62,161 nucleotides of DNA from Pseudomonadota bacterium (GCA_021815805.1 JAKAZQ010000013.1:1-62161), one strand, 5' to 3'. Shown: positions 1-9,270, numbered from the stretch's first letter. The notes: a model not told the origin generated them from the letters alone. A program made the numbers and translations.

Positions 1-2406
1 CGCGCGCTGGTGCCGGCGCACGGCGAGTTGCGCCCGTCGCGCCTGATCGAACTGCTGGCCGACTGGCTGGTACGCCACTTCCCGGACCAGCGCACCTTCA
101 ACGACCATCGGCGCCACGTGCGCGACTTCCTGCCCGCGCAACTGCCGCCGAGCAGCGTCGACGCGCTGCGCCGCATCCCGTATTTCTGCGCCGGCTGCCC
201 GCACAACACGTCGACCCGCGTACCCGAAGGCTCGAGCGCACGCGCCGGCATCGGCTGCCACTTCATGGCCACATGGATGCAGCGCGACACCGCGGGCCTG
301 ATCCAGATGGGCGGCGAGGGCGTGGACTGGGTCTCGCATTCCATGTTCACGCGCGTACCGCACGTGTTCCAGAACCTCGGCGACGGCACCTACTACCACT
401 CGGGCTACCTGGCGATCCGCCAGGCGGTGGCAGCCGGCGCGCGCATGACCTACAAGATCCTGTTCAACGACGCCGTGGCGATGACCGGCGGCCAGCCGGT
501 CGACGGCACGATCAGCGTCGATGCGATCGCGCGCCAGGTGGAAAGCGAGGGCGTTCGACGCGTCGCGCTGGTGTCGGAGAACGTCGCGCACTGGCGCGCG
601 ATGGGCGGGCGCTTCCCGCCCGGCACGACGTTCCATCACCGCGACGAACTCGACGCGGTGCAGCGCGAGCTGCGCGAACTCGACGGCGTGACCGTGCTGA
701 TCTTCGAGCAGACCTGCGCCGCCGAACTGCGGCGCCGGCGCAAGAAGGGCCTGGCGCCGGAGCGCAGCCGGCGCCTGTTCATCAACGAACTGGTGTGCGA
801 GGGCTGCGGCGACTGCTCGGTGCAGAGCAACTGCGTGGCGGTGCAGCCGCTGCAGACCGAGCTCGGGCGCAAGCGGCGCATCGATCAGACCGCGTGCAAC
901 AAGGACTACTCCTGCGCCAAGGGCTTCTGCCCGAGCTTCGTCAGCGTCGACGGCGTGCGACTGAAGCGCCGGATCGGGTTGCAGCCGCGCGCCGTCGAGT
1001 CATTGCTGGCGCGCGCCGCCGCGCTGCCGCAGCCGCCCGCGCACGACTGGAGCGCGCCGTACGACCTGCTGGTCACCGGCGTCGGCGGCACCGGCGTGGT
1101 GACCGTCGGCGCGCTGGTGGCGATGGCCGCGCACCTGGAAAACCGCCACGCCAGCGTGCTGGACTTCATGGGCTTCGCGCAAAAGGGCGGCGCCGTGCTG
1201 TCGTTCGTGCGCCTGGCCGACCGCGCCGAACGACTGCACCAGGTACGCATCGATGCCCAGCAGGCCGACGCGCTGCTGGGCTGCGACCTCGTCACGGCGG
1301 CGAGCGCCGACGCGCTGCAGACGGTGCGCCACGGCCGTACCCGGGTGCTGGTCAACGAGCACGTGGCGCCCACCGCGCACGCCGTGCTCGACCGCGACGC
1401 ACCCTGGCCGGCCGACGCGCTGATGGACAAGCTGCGCGCAGCGGCCGGCGACGGCTTCGTGCGCAGCGTCGACGCGCAGGCCTGGGCCGAGGAGTTCCTG
1501 GGCGAAACGACCACCGCCAACGTGCTGGCGCTGGGCCACGCGTGGCAGCTCGGGCTGGTGCCGCTGAGCGCCGCCGCACTCGAGCGCGCGATCGAGCTCA
1601 ACGCTGTGGCGGTACAGGCCAATCGCATCGCCTTCGCGCTGGGTCGCCTGTCGGCCGCCGACCCCCAGGCCTGCCGGGAGCTGCTGACGCAGGCGCCCGA
1701 GCCGGCGTCGACACGCGCCTTCATGGACGTGGCGATGCAGCAACTGCGCGACTGGCAGGACGACGCGTGGGCGCAGCGCTTCGCACGGCGCGTCGACGCC
1801 GTGCGCCGACGCGAAGCCGAGCTGGGCGGCGACGGCCGCCTCGGCGACGCCGCCGCGCGCAGCCTGCTGCGCCTGATGAGCTACAAGGACGAATACGAGG
1901 TCGCGCGCCTGTACACCGACGGACGCTTCGCGCGCGCGCTGGCCGAGCAGTTCGACGGCCGCCCCGAGCTGCACCTGCACCTGGCTCCGCCGTGGCTTGC
2001 GCGCACGCGCCACGGCGCCGCGCCGCGCAAGCTTCGGGTCGGCGCCTGGGTGCTGCCCGGGCTCAGGCTGCTGGCACGCGCGCGACGCCTGCGCGGCAGC
2101 TGGCTGGACCCGTTCGGCCACAGCGCCGAACGGCGCATGGAGCGCGCGCTGATCGGCGAGTTCGAATCCCTGCTCGACGAGCTGCTGCCGCAGTTGCGCG
2201 CCGACAACCTGGCGCTGGGGCTGGCGCTGGCCGCGCTGCCGCAGGACGTGCGCGGCTTCGGACACGTCAAGCTGGCAGCGGTGGAACGCATGCGCGCGCG
2301 CCGGGCCGAGTTGCTGCACCGCCTGGATCCGGCGCGCTACCCGCGACCGTCAGGCAAGCCGCAGGCCGGGCAGTTTCGCGGCATCGCGGTGACGACGCCG
2401 CGCTGA
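1..2406 (+). CDS. iorA: Indolepyruvate ferredoxin oxidoreductase, 3' part (5' end outside window)
   Basis: Oxidative decarboxylation of arylpyruvates (and perhaps other 2-oxo acids) to acyl-CoA with ferredoxin as acceptor. 801 residues are visible and the frame is open to base 1, so the N-terminal pyrimidine-binding domain is missing. Single-chain (fused alpha-beta) family members run about 1150-1190 aa. Visible in order: the C-terminal TPP-binding region (GGEGVDW, then QNLGDGTYYHSG), a ferredoxin-like Cys cluster near residue 265 (CEGCGDC) with a second Cys-rich stretch near 300 (CNKDYSCAKGFC), then the gamma-type domain beginning VTGVGGTGVVTVG near 358, and a C-terminal domain of about 250 residues typical of the fused enzyme. 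It ends tail to tail with the minus-strand operon, 13 bases away. Family assignment is firm; the exact 2-oxo acid is not. Confidence 0.93.
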   Translation, partial: RALVPAHGELRPSRLIELLADWLVRHFPDQRTFNDHRRHVRDFLPAQLPPSSVDALRRIPYFCAGCPHNTSTRVPEGSSARAGIGCHFMATWMQRDTAGLIQMGGEGVDWVSHSMFTRVPHVFQNLGDGTYYHSGYLAIRQAVAAGARMTYKILFNDAVAMTGGQPVDGTISVDAIARQVESEGVRRVALVSENVAHWRAMGGRFPPGTTFHHRDELDAVQRELRELDGVTVLIFEQTCAAELRRRRKKGLAPERSRRLFINELVCEGCGDCSVQSNCVAVQPLQTELGRKRRIDQTACNKDYSCAKGFCPSFVSVDGVRLKRRIGLQPRAVESLLARAAALPQPPAHDWSAPYDLLVTGVGGTGVVTVGALVAMAAHLENRHASVLDFMGFAQKGGAVLSFVRLADRAERLHQVRIDAQQADALLGCDLVTAASADALQTVRHGRTRVLVNEHVAPTAHAVLDRDAPWPADALMDKLRAAAGDGFVRSVDAQAWAEEFLGETTTANVLALGHAWQLGLVPLSAAALERAIELNAVAVQANRIAFALGRLSAADPQACRELLTQAPEPASTRAFMDVAMQQLRDWQDDAWAQRFARRVDAVRRREAELGGDGRLGDAAARSLLRLMSYKDEYEVARLYTDGRFARALAEQFDGRPELHLHLAPPWLARTRHGAAPRKLRVGAWVLPGLRLLARARRLRGSWLDPFGHSAERRMERALIGEFESLLDELLPQLRADNLALGLALAALPQDVRGFGHVKLAAVERMRARRAELLHRLDPARYPRPSGKPQAGQFRGIAVTTPR

Positions 2407-2419
2407 GCGCGGCGCCGCG

Positions 2420-3490
2420 CTACTCGTCGACGTCGGCGCGCGTCATGTACCAGCAGGCGTCGGCCAGTTGCTGCGGCGCCTGCGCGGCCAGCGCGAGAAT
2501 CATCGGCTGGCGGGAGCCCTTGCGCAGCTGCAGGCCGGCCCTGCGCAGACCCGCGAGCAGCCACGGCGGCCCGCTGCACTCCAGCGACAGGCTGCGCTGA
2601 CCGGCGGCGCGCGCATGCACCGCGAGGCGGCGCAGCAGCTGCGCGACCATCTGCGCCGACGGCTGCTCGACCAGCACATCGCGCACCTGCATCACGCCGT
2701 GCTCCGCGTCGCAGGCGGCGTACCCCAGCAGCCGCTCGCCGGACGCATCCAGCCAGGCGAAAAACCGCGTGCTGTGCCAGGCCTTGGGAGCGAAGCGCCA
2801 CTGCAGGAACGCGCGATCGCGCACCCCGACGACGCAATCGTCCAGGCCGGCGTGCGCGCGCTGCCACAGCGCGTCGAAGCGCGCGTCCGGGGCGGCGAGC
2901 CAGGCCACGCGCGACGTGCCGCGCATGCTGCCCAGGTGACGCAGCTGCAGCGCGGCGTCGACCAGCGCGCCAAGCAGCCGGCGCAGGCCGCCGGGCAGGA
3001 TCTGCGGCAGGTAGGACTCGCTGCGCAGGGCCCGCGCATGGCGCTCCATGCCCGGGAGCACCCGGTAACCGGCGCGGCGCACCACCGGAAGCGACTTGGC
3101 GTTCGGGAAGCCGTACAGCAAGGCGTGGCGCTCGAGGCCTCGCTCGAGCGTGGTGCGCTGCAGGAACACCGCGGGATACAGGGTGCGATGACGGCTGTCG
3201 ACGGCAAAGTCGCCCATCAGCGCGGCGTCGAAGCGCTGGCCGCGCCAATGCAGCAGGCGCTGGCCGATGCCGGTCGCCCCGACCACCCGCGCGCCGTGAC
3301 GCAGCAGCAGCACAGCCGCCGCGGTGGGCCCGCGCTGCGCATAGAACCACTGCAACTTCGCCGGCCTGCGCTCCGCGTGCCCGAGAGCCTCGCTCCACAC
3401 CTCGAGCACGGCCGACGCATCGTCGGGCAGGCGCGCCACGTCGACACGGTAGGCTGCCTCGGGCGTCGGGTGCGCCGCGTCGTCAGGCAC
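2420..3490 (-). CDS. GNAT-like acyltransferase, last gene of the acyl/amide operon
   Basis: 356-residue protein with a GNAT-like arrangement. An N-terminal domain runs from about residue 15 to 150 (conserved-looking GATGIGQRLLHWRG and LMGDFAVDSRHR segments followed by FLQRTTLERGLERH), and a second half repeats an acetyltransferase-like fold (FLQWRFAPKAWHSTRFF, VRDVLVEQPSAQ). The pattern DFAVDSRHRTLYPAV resembles the acetyl-CoA-binding region of GNAT proteins. Start: a GTG at 3490 overlaps the stop of the upstream methyltransferase gene by 8 bases, as several other junctions here do. The longer frame upstream of it would overlap the methyltransferase by about 95 bases. The acceptor is unknown; its place in the operon suggests it modifies the pathway product. 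Frame confidence is high, function only approximate. Confidence 0.75.
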   Translation of the reverse strand: MPDDAAHPTPEAAYRVDVARLPDDASAVLEVWSEALGHAERRPAKLQWFYAQRGPTAAAVLLLRHGARVVGATGIGQRLLHWRGQRFDAALMGDFAVDSRHRTLYPAVFLQRTTLERGLERHALLYGFPNAKSLPVVRRAGYRVLPGMERHARALRSESYLPQILPGGLRRLLGALVDAALQLRHLGSMRGTSRVAWLAAPDARFDALWQRAHAGLDDCVVGVRDRAFLQWRFAPKAWHSTRFFAWLDASGERLLGYAACDAEHGVMQVRDVLVEQPSAQMVAQLLRRLAVHARAAGQRSLSLECSGPPWLLAGLRRAGLQLRKGSRQPMILALAAQAPQQLADACWYMTRADVDE

Positions 3491-4412
3491 GGCCGGGCTC
3501 CGCGGCACGGCGCGCCAGCAGCACGCGCTGCCGGCCGAGCTCGTCGGCCACCGCCCGCACCTGGTCGTACCTGGCATCGCGCTGCGCCAACTGCACCATC
3601 GCCGGCCCCTGACCGAGCCCGACTTCCACGCACAGCCAGCCGCCGGGGCGCAGCAGCGTCGGCGCCTGGCGCAGCAGGCGCATCAGAATGCCCACGCCGA
3701 ATGCTCCGCCGTCGAACGCCAGCGTCGGCTCGAAGCCGATGATCTCGCGGGGCATGTCGTCCAGGCGGGCGGTCGAGATATACGGCGGAGCCGACAGCAC
3801 CATGTCCACGGCAGCCTGCCACTGCGGCTGCTCGAACGGCGCCAGCAGGTCGCCGACATGCCATTGCACACGCTGCGCAAGCCCGGTGTGCGCGGCATTC
3901 GCCGTCGCCAGCTCGACCGCCTCGGGCGACAGGTCGGCGCCGTGCACGCGCGCCGCATCGACCCCGGCAGCCAGCGCCAGCGCCAGATTTCCACTGCCGC
4001 AGCACACGTCGATGCACAGCGGTCGCGCGCCGTCGCACGCGGCCTCGCGCAAAAGCGCCAGCGCGGCGAACCCCAGCATTTCGGTTTCGCGCCGCGGGAT
4101 CAGCGCCTGCGGGCCGGCGAGCAATTCCAGGCCCATGAAACGCTGGCGCTGCAGCAGGTAGGCCAGCGGCTCGCCGCGCAGACGGCGTTCGAGCAACTCG
4201 TCCAGCGCCGCCAGTTGCGACGCATCGAGGGCGGCGGGTTCGTGCTCCGCCGCCGCCTGCACCGACAGCGTCCGGCCGCCGGCACGGCACCACAGCGCGC
4301 GCAATGCGGACTCGGCAGACTCCTCGGGCTTGTCCGGCAGGGTGCGCAAGGCGTCCTGCAGGCGACGCAGCCGCGCGGCGTATGCTGGGCCGCCGAACAC
4401 GGCCGCGCTCAT
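3483..4412 (-). CDS. HemK/PrmB-like class I SAM methyltransferase with altered catalytic motif
   Basis: 309 residues, close to the length of PrmB/PrmC glutamine methyltransferases. SAM-binding motif I is DVCCGSGNLALALA near residue 133, followed by an acidic motif II (VHGADLSPEAVELA). The N-terminal helical substrate-domain region contains LLQRQRFMGLELL and IPRRETEML, characteristic of the HemK/PrmB family. Where true family members have N-P-P-Y, this protein reads VLSAPPYIS (codon GCT for the first motif residue), so the Asn that contacts the glutamine amide is absent. With its operon context this argues against release-factor or L3 methylation and for a pathway substrate. The ATG overlaps the NadE-like stop by ATGA, implying translational coupling. 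Fold sure; substrate unknown. Confidence 0.82.
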   Translation of the reverse strand: MSAAVFGGPAYAARLRRLQDALRTLPDKPEESAESALRALWCRAGGRTLSVQAAAEHEPAALDASQLAALDELLERRLRGEPLAYLLQRQRFMGLELLAGPQALIPRRETEMLGFAALALLREAACDGARPLCIDVCCGSGNLALALAAGVDAARVHGADLSPEAVELATANAAHTGLAQRVQWHVGDLLAPFEQPQWQAAVDMVLSAPPYISTARLDDMPREIIGFEPTLAFDGGAFGVGILMRLLRQAPTLLRPGGWLCVEVGLGQGPAMVQLAQRDARYDQVRAVADELGRQRVLLARRAAEPGRA

Positions 4413-5410
4413 CGCTCGGACTCCGCCGGCTCCGGCACGCGCAGCGCCGGCATGTGCAGGTAGGCGGTACTGCGCCGCTTGGCGTCGATGTCGGCGAACA
4501 CCGCCTGCGCCTGCGCGGGTGCGATGCCCAGGGCCTGCGCCAGCTCCTGCGCGGAGTGCCCGTGGTCGCGCGCCCAGAGGGCCAGGTCCATGCGGTCCCA
4601 CGGCAGTGCGAAATAGAACTCGTCCTGGCCTTGCTGCAGGCTGTACGTGTCGGTGGTCGGGCGCGCGTTGCAGACCTCCTCGGGCAGGCCCAGATGCCGC
4701 GCCAGCGCATAGACCTGGGTCTTGTACAGATGCGCGATGGGCTTGATGTCGGCGGCGCCGTCACCGTTCTTGACAAAGAACCCCTGGTCGAACTCCAGAC
4801 GGTTCGGGGTCCCCAGCACCGCGTAGTTCAGCGCGTCGGCGTGGAAGTACTCCAGGTTCTTGCGCACGCGCTGCTTGAAGTTGGTCGCGGCGACGATGCG
4901 CAGGTAGGCCTGCAGCGGCAGCCTGCGGCGCTGCTGCAGGCCGGCCGGGTCCTGCACCACGAGATCGAAGAAGTGCAGGCGCCCGGCGGCGCCGTCGGCG
5001 ATCGCCAGCTTGCTCTTCCAGTCGGGGCCGTAGTCGGCGAACACCGAACGCATGGCCTCGTCGCGCCGCGCGTAGCAGCCGAGCGCCTGCAGCGCCGGCG
5101 TGATGTCCTCGCGCTCGCAGCGCAGGCCCAGCGACTGCGCCACCTGCTCACCCAGGCGCGTGCTGTCGGAACTCGAATCGCGCTCCGGCATGAGCAGCGC
5201 CAGCACGCGCTCGTGACCCAGCGCGCGCACCGCCAGCGCCGCGCATACCGAACTGTCGACGCCGCCGGACACACCCAGCACGAGGCCGCGCTTTTGCATG
5301 CGCCGCAGCGCCGAGCGCAGGAACTCGACGATGCGCCGCGTCTCGAGTTCGCAATCGAGCTCGAACACCCGCGGCGAGAACCCCCGCGCCACGGCCTGCG
5401 TGTCAGGCAT
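4409..5410 (-). CDS. NadE-like ATP-pyrophosphatase (NAD synthase family)
   Basis: 333 residues with the PP-loop SGGVDSSVCAALA near residue 43 and the NadE signature region GTPNRLEFDQGFF - NGDGAADIKPIAHLYK, so it belongs to the NH3-dependent NAD synthase family. It lacks the nitrilase-type glutaminase domain of glutamine-dependent NadE, and is longer than the usual ~275 aa stand-alone enzyme. The downstream conserved segment reads PTTDTYSLQQGQDEF. It lies inside an operon with an ACP, an acyl-AMP ligase and an AsnB-type enzyme, so it may have been recruited for pathway amidation rather than cofactor synthesis. That is inference; true NAD synthase activity cannot be excluded. ATG at 5410 overlaps the ACP gene by 8 bases. 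Confidence 0.83.
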   Translation of the reverse strand: MPDTQAVARGFSPRVFELDCELETRRIVEFLRSALRRMQKRGLVLGVSGGVDSSVCAALAVRALGHERVLALLMPERDSSSDSTRLGEQVAQSLGLRCEREDITPALQALGCYARRDEAMRSVFADYGPDWKSKLAIADGAAGRLHFFDLVVQDPAGLQQRRRLPLQAYLRIVAATNFKQRVRKNLEYFHADALNYAVLGTPNRLEFDQGFFVKNGDGAADIKPIAHLYKTQVYALARHLGLPEEVCNARPTTDTYSLQQGQDEFYFALPWDRMDLALWARDHGHSAQELAQALGIAPAQAQAVFADIDAKRRSTAYLHMPALRVPEPAESER

Positions 5411-5672
5411 CGACGCCCGCCCGCTGCTTGCGCTGCACGAACCCGGCGATGGCATCGAGCGAATCCAGGTTCTCGGGAACCATCTCGGCGTCGTGCACGC
5501 GCACGCCGAAGGTCTCCTCGAGATACAGGATCAGCTCGAGGATCCCGGTCGAGTCGACGATGTGCCGATCCAGCAGCGAATCGCCATCGGCAAACACGAC
5601 ATCGTGCGCACCCATCAGGAAGTTTTCCTGGATGTAGGCGCGTACCTGCTGCTGGATGCTGCTGTCGGACAT
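5403..5672 (-). CDS. Acyl carrier protein
   Basis: 89-residue acidic protein with the helix pattern of acyl carrier proteins. The phosphopantetheine attachment serine is in HIVDSTGILELILYLEE near residue 41 (DST instead of the housekeeping DSL). A good Shine-Dalgarno sequence (aggaga) lies about seven bases before the ATG. It is directly downstream of an AMP-forming ligase, which is the likely loading enzyme, and would need the PPTase encoded at 45736-46488 or AcpS for activation. An ACP beside an acyl ligase and an AsnB amidotransferase is a combination known from exosortase A exopolysaccharide loci. Confidence 0.9.
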   Translation of the reverse strand: MSDSSIQQQVRAYIQENFLMGAHDVVFADGDSLLDRHIVDSTGILELILYLEETFGVRVHDAEMVPENLDSLDAIAGFVQRKQRAGVDA

Positions 5673-5716
5673 GGCGATTTCTCCTGGTTCATCGTGGGCC
5701 TGACGGTCGCTGCAGC

Positions 5717-7261
5717 TCACTGCAGCGACGCGCGGCGTACCTTTCCATTGTCGGTCTTCGGCAACTCGGCGACGAACTCCACCTCGCGCGGGACCATGAA
5801 GCTCTCGAGCCGTGCCTGGCAGTGGCGCAGCACGGCACGCGCGTCGGGCGCGCGGTCGGCGTCGAGCACGACGTAGGCCTTGATCGCCTCGCCGAGCAGT
5901 TCGTCGGGCACGCCGACCACCACGGCCTCGCGCACGCCGGCGATCTCGTGCAGCACGTTCTCCACCTCGCGCGGGCTGACCTTCTCGCCGCGGCTCTTGA
6001 TGATGTCGTCCTTGCGCGCGACGAAATACAGCCAGCCTTCGTCGTCGCTGCGGAACAGATCGCCGGTGTGCAGCACCATTTCTCCCGGCAGCGGCCCCGG
6101 GTGCAGCCGCTGCGCGGTCTCCGCCGGCTTGTTCCAGTAGCCGCGCATCACATGGCTGCCGCGCACCACCAGTTCGCCGGTGCTGCCGTGCGGCAGGCGC
6201 CGGCCCTGCTCGTCGACCAGCCACAGCTCCTCGTTGGGCATTCCGCGGCCGATGCTCTGCGGGCGCAGCTCGAGCTGCTCCGGCGGCAGGTAGCTGACCC
6301 GCTTGCACTCGGTCAGGCCGTACATGGAGAACAAGCGGGCCTGCGGAAACGCGTCGCGAATGCGCCGGATATGCGCCACCGGCAACGCAGCCGCGGTATT
6401 GGTGACCAGACGCAGGCGCCGCAGATCGAAGGCCGTCAGGTCCATGCCCAGCAGCAGCGCGAACATGGTGGGCACGCCGGCGAACACGGTGGCGCCCTCG
6501 CGCGCCATGTTCTGCAGCACCCGCGCCGGGTAGGTGAACGAGCGCTCGAGCAGGACGGTCGCGCCCAGCGCCAGTCCCATGAGCACCTGGTACAGCCCGT
6601 AGTCGAAGGCCAGCGGCAGCGCGCACGTCAGCACGTCGTCTTCACGCAACCCGAGATAGCCGCTCACCGAACCCAGCGCGCTCAGCATGTTGCGATGGCT
6701 GAGCATCACGCCCTTCGGGCGCCCGGTCGAACCGGAGGTATAGATGATCGCCGCCAGGTCCTGGTCGATGACGTCGTCGGCGTCGCGGGCCGCGCCCGCC
6801 GGCGTCTGCGGCGCTGCCGGGTATGCCAGCTGGCCCGGCAGCGGCGGCGCCGGCGCGGCATGAGCGTCGTCGACCATCCAGCAATGACGCACGCTGGGCG
6901 CCAGCTCCAGGGCCTGCGCCGCCACGCCTGCCAGCGCATGTTGCGTGACCAGCGCGCTGGCCTGCGCATCGTCGAGCATGTAGCCCAGCTTGTCGGCCTT
7001 GGTCAGGGTGTTGACCGGCATGAACACGGCGCCGATGCGCAGTACCGCGTAGATCGCCGCCACCATCTGCTCCGAGTTGTCCAGGAACAACGCCACGCGC
7101 TGGCCGCGGCCGATGCCATGCTCGCGCAGGCTGCTCGCCAACGCCGCGCTCATGGCGTCGATCTCGCAGTAGCTGCTGCGGCGCCCCTCGCGGATCAGCG
7201 CGATCCTGTGCGGCGCGCGATGCGCCTGGTCGACGAAGGTCTGATGCAGCAGATGGGCCAT
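5717..7261 (-). CDS. AMP-forming acyl-CoA/acyl-ACP ligase
   Basis: 514-residue ANL-superfamily enzyme. Visible core motifs: P-loop IIYTSGSTGRPKGVMLSH near residue 172, the YGLTECKRVSYL motif near 312, TGDLFRSDDEGWLYFVARKD near 400 and the C-terminal lysine region ELPKTDNGKVRR. The N-terminus (ALFLDNSEQMVAAIYAVLRIG, VNTLTKADKLGYMLDDA) resembles the exosortase-A-associated acyl ligases and fatty acyl-AMP ligase-like enzymes. It probably activates a carboxylic acid and transfers it to the ACP encoded 44 bases downstream. The acid is unknown. ATG at 7261, 30 bases after the amidotransferase stop. Confidence 0.9.
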   Translation of the reverse strand: MAHLLHQTFVDQAHRAPHRIALIREGRRSSYCEIDAMSAALASSLREHGIGRGQRVALFLDNSEQMVAAIYAVLRIGAVFMPVNTLTKADKLGYMLDDAQASALVTQHALAGVAAQALELAPSVRHCWMVDDAHAAPAPPLPGQLAYPAAPQTPAGAARDADDVIDQDLAAIIYTSGSTGRPKGVMLSHRNMLSALGSVSGYLGLREDDVLTCALPLAFDYGLYQVLMGLALGATVLLERSFTYPARVLQNMAREGATVFAGVPTMFALLLGMDLTAFDLRRLRLVTNTAAALPVAHIRRIRDAFPQARLFSMYGLTECKRVSYLPPEQLELRPQSIGRGMPNEELWLVDEQGRRLPHGSTGELVVRGSHVMRGYWNKPAETAQRLHPGPLPGEMVLHTGDLFRSDDEGWLYFVARKDDIIKSRGEKVSPREVENVLHEIAGVREAVVVGVPDELLGEAIKAYVVLDADRAPDARAVLRHCQARLESFMVPREVEFVAELPKTDNGKVRRASLQ

Positions 7262-7291
7262 GGTTGGACGAGCGATGGAGGATTGGCGAGC

Positions 7292-9253
7292 TTACGCAAA
7301 AGCGGCAGGCGCGGCTTCCCGCCTTTGCGGGGGCGAGCCCTGCACGAACTGCCGGTGCAGCAGCATGCTCGACAACACGCCGACCAGCCCCATGTTGTCG
7401 GCGAAGCCGATGGCCCGCCCGGCGCGACACTTGGCCAGCAGGCGCTGCACCGCATCCGGGTCGAAATAGCCGGCGTCGCGCAGCGACTGCGCGCTGAGCA
7501 GCTCGGCGACCCACTCGCGCTCGCGCCCGGCGACGAAAAAGCAGCGGCTGTCGGGCGCCCGGTACGGTTGCTTGGGGCGCGCCAGCACCGCATCGGGCAG
7601 CAGACCCCGCATCGCGCGCTTGAGCAGCCATTTCTCGTCCAGGCCCATGATCTTGTAGCGCGCCGGCAGCCGCGCCGCGAATTCGATCAGATGGTGATCG
7701 AGGAAGGCGAAGCGGCCCTCCACCGAATGCGCCATCGCCATGCGATCACCCTGGGTGTTGAGCAGGTAGCCCGACAACAGCGTGACCGACTCGATGTACT
7801 GATCCTGCTGCAGCGGCCCCCAGCCGGCGAACGCCTCGGGCAGGCGCCGCGCCAGCTCGTCGGCCACGTCGCGCCCGCGCAGGGCCTCGCGCAGATCGCG
7901 CGAAAACAGCTGCCAGGTGCGCTGCGTGGTGTTCCAGCGCGGCATGTGGCCGTAGCCGGGGCGCCCGAGCTGCTCGGGCTCGGGGCGAAAGAATCGCTGT
8001 GCCAGCGCGGCATTCGCGGTCGGTGAATGCGCCAGGTAGGGATACAGGCGCGCGAGCAGCGCGCCGCGCCACGCCGAGCCCGGCGCACGCGCCATGAACC
8101 GGCGCACGCGGGCCTCCTTGAACAAGTCGTAGCCGCCCAGCACCTCGTCGGCGCCCTCGCCGGTCAGCACGACCTTGCAGCCCGCCGCATGCACCTGTCG
8201 CGCCAGCAGCATCAGCGGCACCGGCGCCGTGCGCAGCATCGGTGTCTCGGCGTGCCACACGGCCTGCGCGAAGCCGTCGGCGATGTCGTCGTCGCCACAG
8301 CGCCATTCGGTGTGCTCGCCGCCGAGCGCTCGCACCAGCAGTTGCTGCGGAGCGCCCTCGTCGAACTCGGGGTCGTCGAAACGGATCGAAAACGTGCGCA
8401 GGCGGCTCGCCCCGCAGTCGCGCGCCAGCGCGGCCACCGCGGCCGAGTCGAGGCCGCCGCTGAGATACGCGCCGACCGGCACGTCGGCGCGCAGGCGCTG
8501 CGCGACGCTGCGCCGCAGGTGCCCCAGCAGCTGCTCGGCACAGGCGTCGGCGGACGCGTGCGCAAGGCTCGCGGAGGCCGGCGGAAACGACCAGTCCCAG
8601 TAGCGCCAGGCATGTTCGCCGCGTGCGTCGATGGCCAGGCAGGTGCCGGGCTCGACGCTGCGCACGCCGTCGAACACACAGTGCCCCGGCAACGGCGCCC
8701 AGGTGCTGAACACCTCCGCCAGCACCGACGGCGCCAGGCGCGGCGTCCAGCCCGGCATCGCCGCCAGCGCCTTGACCTCGGAGGCAAAGCCCAGGCGCGA
8801 TGCGTCACGACGCAGGAACAGCGGACGAATCCCGGCGCGGTCGCGCGCCAGCAGCAGGCGCTGCCGGCGCCCGTCCCACAGCGCGAATGCGAACTGGCCG
8901 TCGAGCCGGCGCACGAGCTCGTCGCCCCAGGTCTCGTAGGCGTGCACCAGCACCTCGGTGTCGCAGCGCGTGCGGAACAGGTGCCCGAGCCGCAGCAACT
9001 GCTCGCGCAGCTCGGCGTGGTTGTAGATCTCGCCGTTGAAGGTGACCCAGATGCTGGCGTCCTCGTTGGCCATCGGCTGCGCGCCGGCGGCCGGATCGAT
9101 GATCGCCAGGCGCGCATGCCCGAGCACCGCGGCGCCGCACGCGCGCACGCCGTGGCCGTCGGGGCCGCGATGGTGCAACGCGCGCACCATCGCGCCGACC
9201 ATGTCGGTGGCCACGGGGCGTTCGTAGTCGAGCACACCCGCGATGCCGCACAT
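7292..9253 (-). CDS. AsnB-type glutamine amidotransferase (asparagine synthase family)
   Basis: 653 residues. The start was set at the ATG giving MCGIAGVLDYER so that Cys2 becomes the N-terminal nucleophile of the Ntn glutaminase domain. That domain spans about residues 2-190 (HRGPDGHG, FNGEIYNHAELR). The synthetase domain has the PP-loop GAYLSGGLDSAAVAALA near residue 263 and TGEGADEVLGGYD near 363. AsnB-like proteins in polysaccharide and natural-product loci amidate carboxyl groups of sugars or acyl intermediates. Placed 17 bases after an SDR gene and just before an acyl ligase/ACP pair, it probably amidates the pathway intermediate rather than free aspartate. It resembles the exosortase-A-associated amidotransferases. 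Confidence 0.9.
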   Translation of the reverse strand: MCGIAGVLDYERPVATDMVGAMVRALHHRGPDGHGVRACGAAVLGHARLAIIDPAAGAQPMANEDASIWVTFNGEIYNHAELREQLLRLGHLFRTRCDTEVLVHAYETWGDELVRRLDGQFAFALWDGRRQRLLLARDRAGIRPLFLRRDASRLGFASEVKALAAMPGWTPRLAPSVLAEVFSTWAPLPGHCVFDGVRSVEPGTCLAIDARGEHAWRYWDWSFPPASASLAHASADACAEQLLGHLRRSVAQRLRADVPVGAYLSGGLDSAAVAALARDCGASRLRTFSIRFDDPEFDEGAPQQLLVRALGGEHTEWRCGDDDIADGFAQAVWHAETPMLRTAPVPLMLLARQVHAAGCKVVLTGEGADEVLGGYDLFKEARVRRFMARAPGSAWRGALLARLYPYLAHSPTANAALAQRFFRPEPEQLGRPGYGHMPRWNTTQRTWQLFSRDLREALRGRDVADELARRLPEAFAGWGPLQQDQYIESVTLLSGYLLNTQGDRMAMAHSVEGRFAFLDHHLIEFAARLPARYKIMGLDEKWLLKRAMRGLLPDAVLARPKQPYRAPDSRCFFVAGREREWVAELLSAQSLRDAGYFDPDAVQRLLAKCRAGRAIGFADNMGLVGVLSSMLLHRQFVQGSPPQRREAAPAAFA

Positions 9254-9270
9254 GCCCGTCGCGCTCCGGC

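Noticed and set aside
1000-2319. Minus-strand frame opposite the indolepyruvate oxidoreductase
   Set aside because: No motifs; shadow of the confirmed plus-strand gene.
4409-4450. VPEP near the C-terminus of the NadE-like protein, suggestive of a PEP-CTERM signal
   Set aside because: No membrane helix or basic tail follows and the protein has no signal peptide; chance match.
4304-8026. Open frame of about 1240 codons on the plus strand across four minus-strand genes
   Set aside because: Spans several well-identified genes on the other strand and has shadow composition; no domain recognised.
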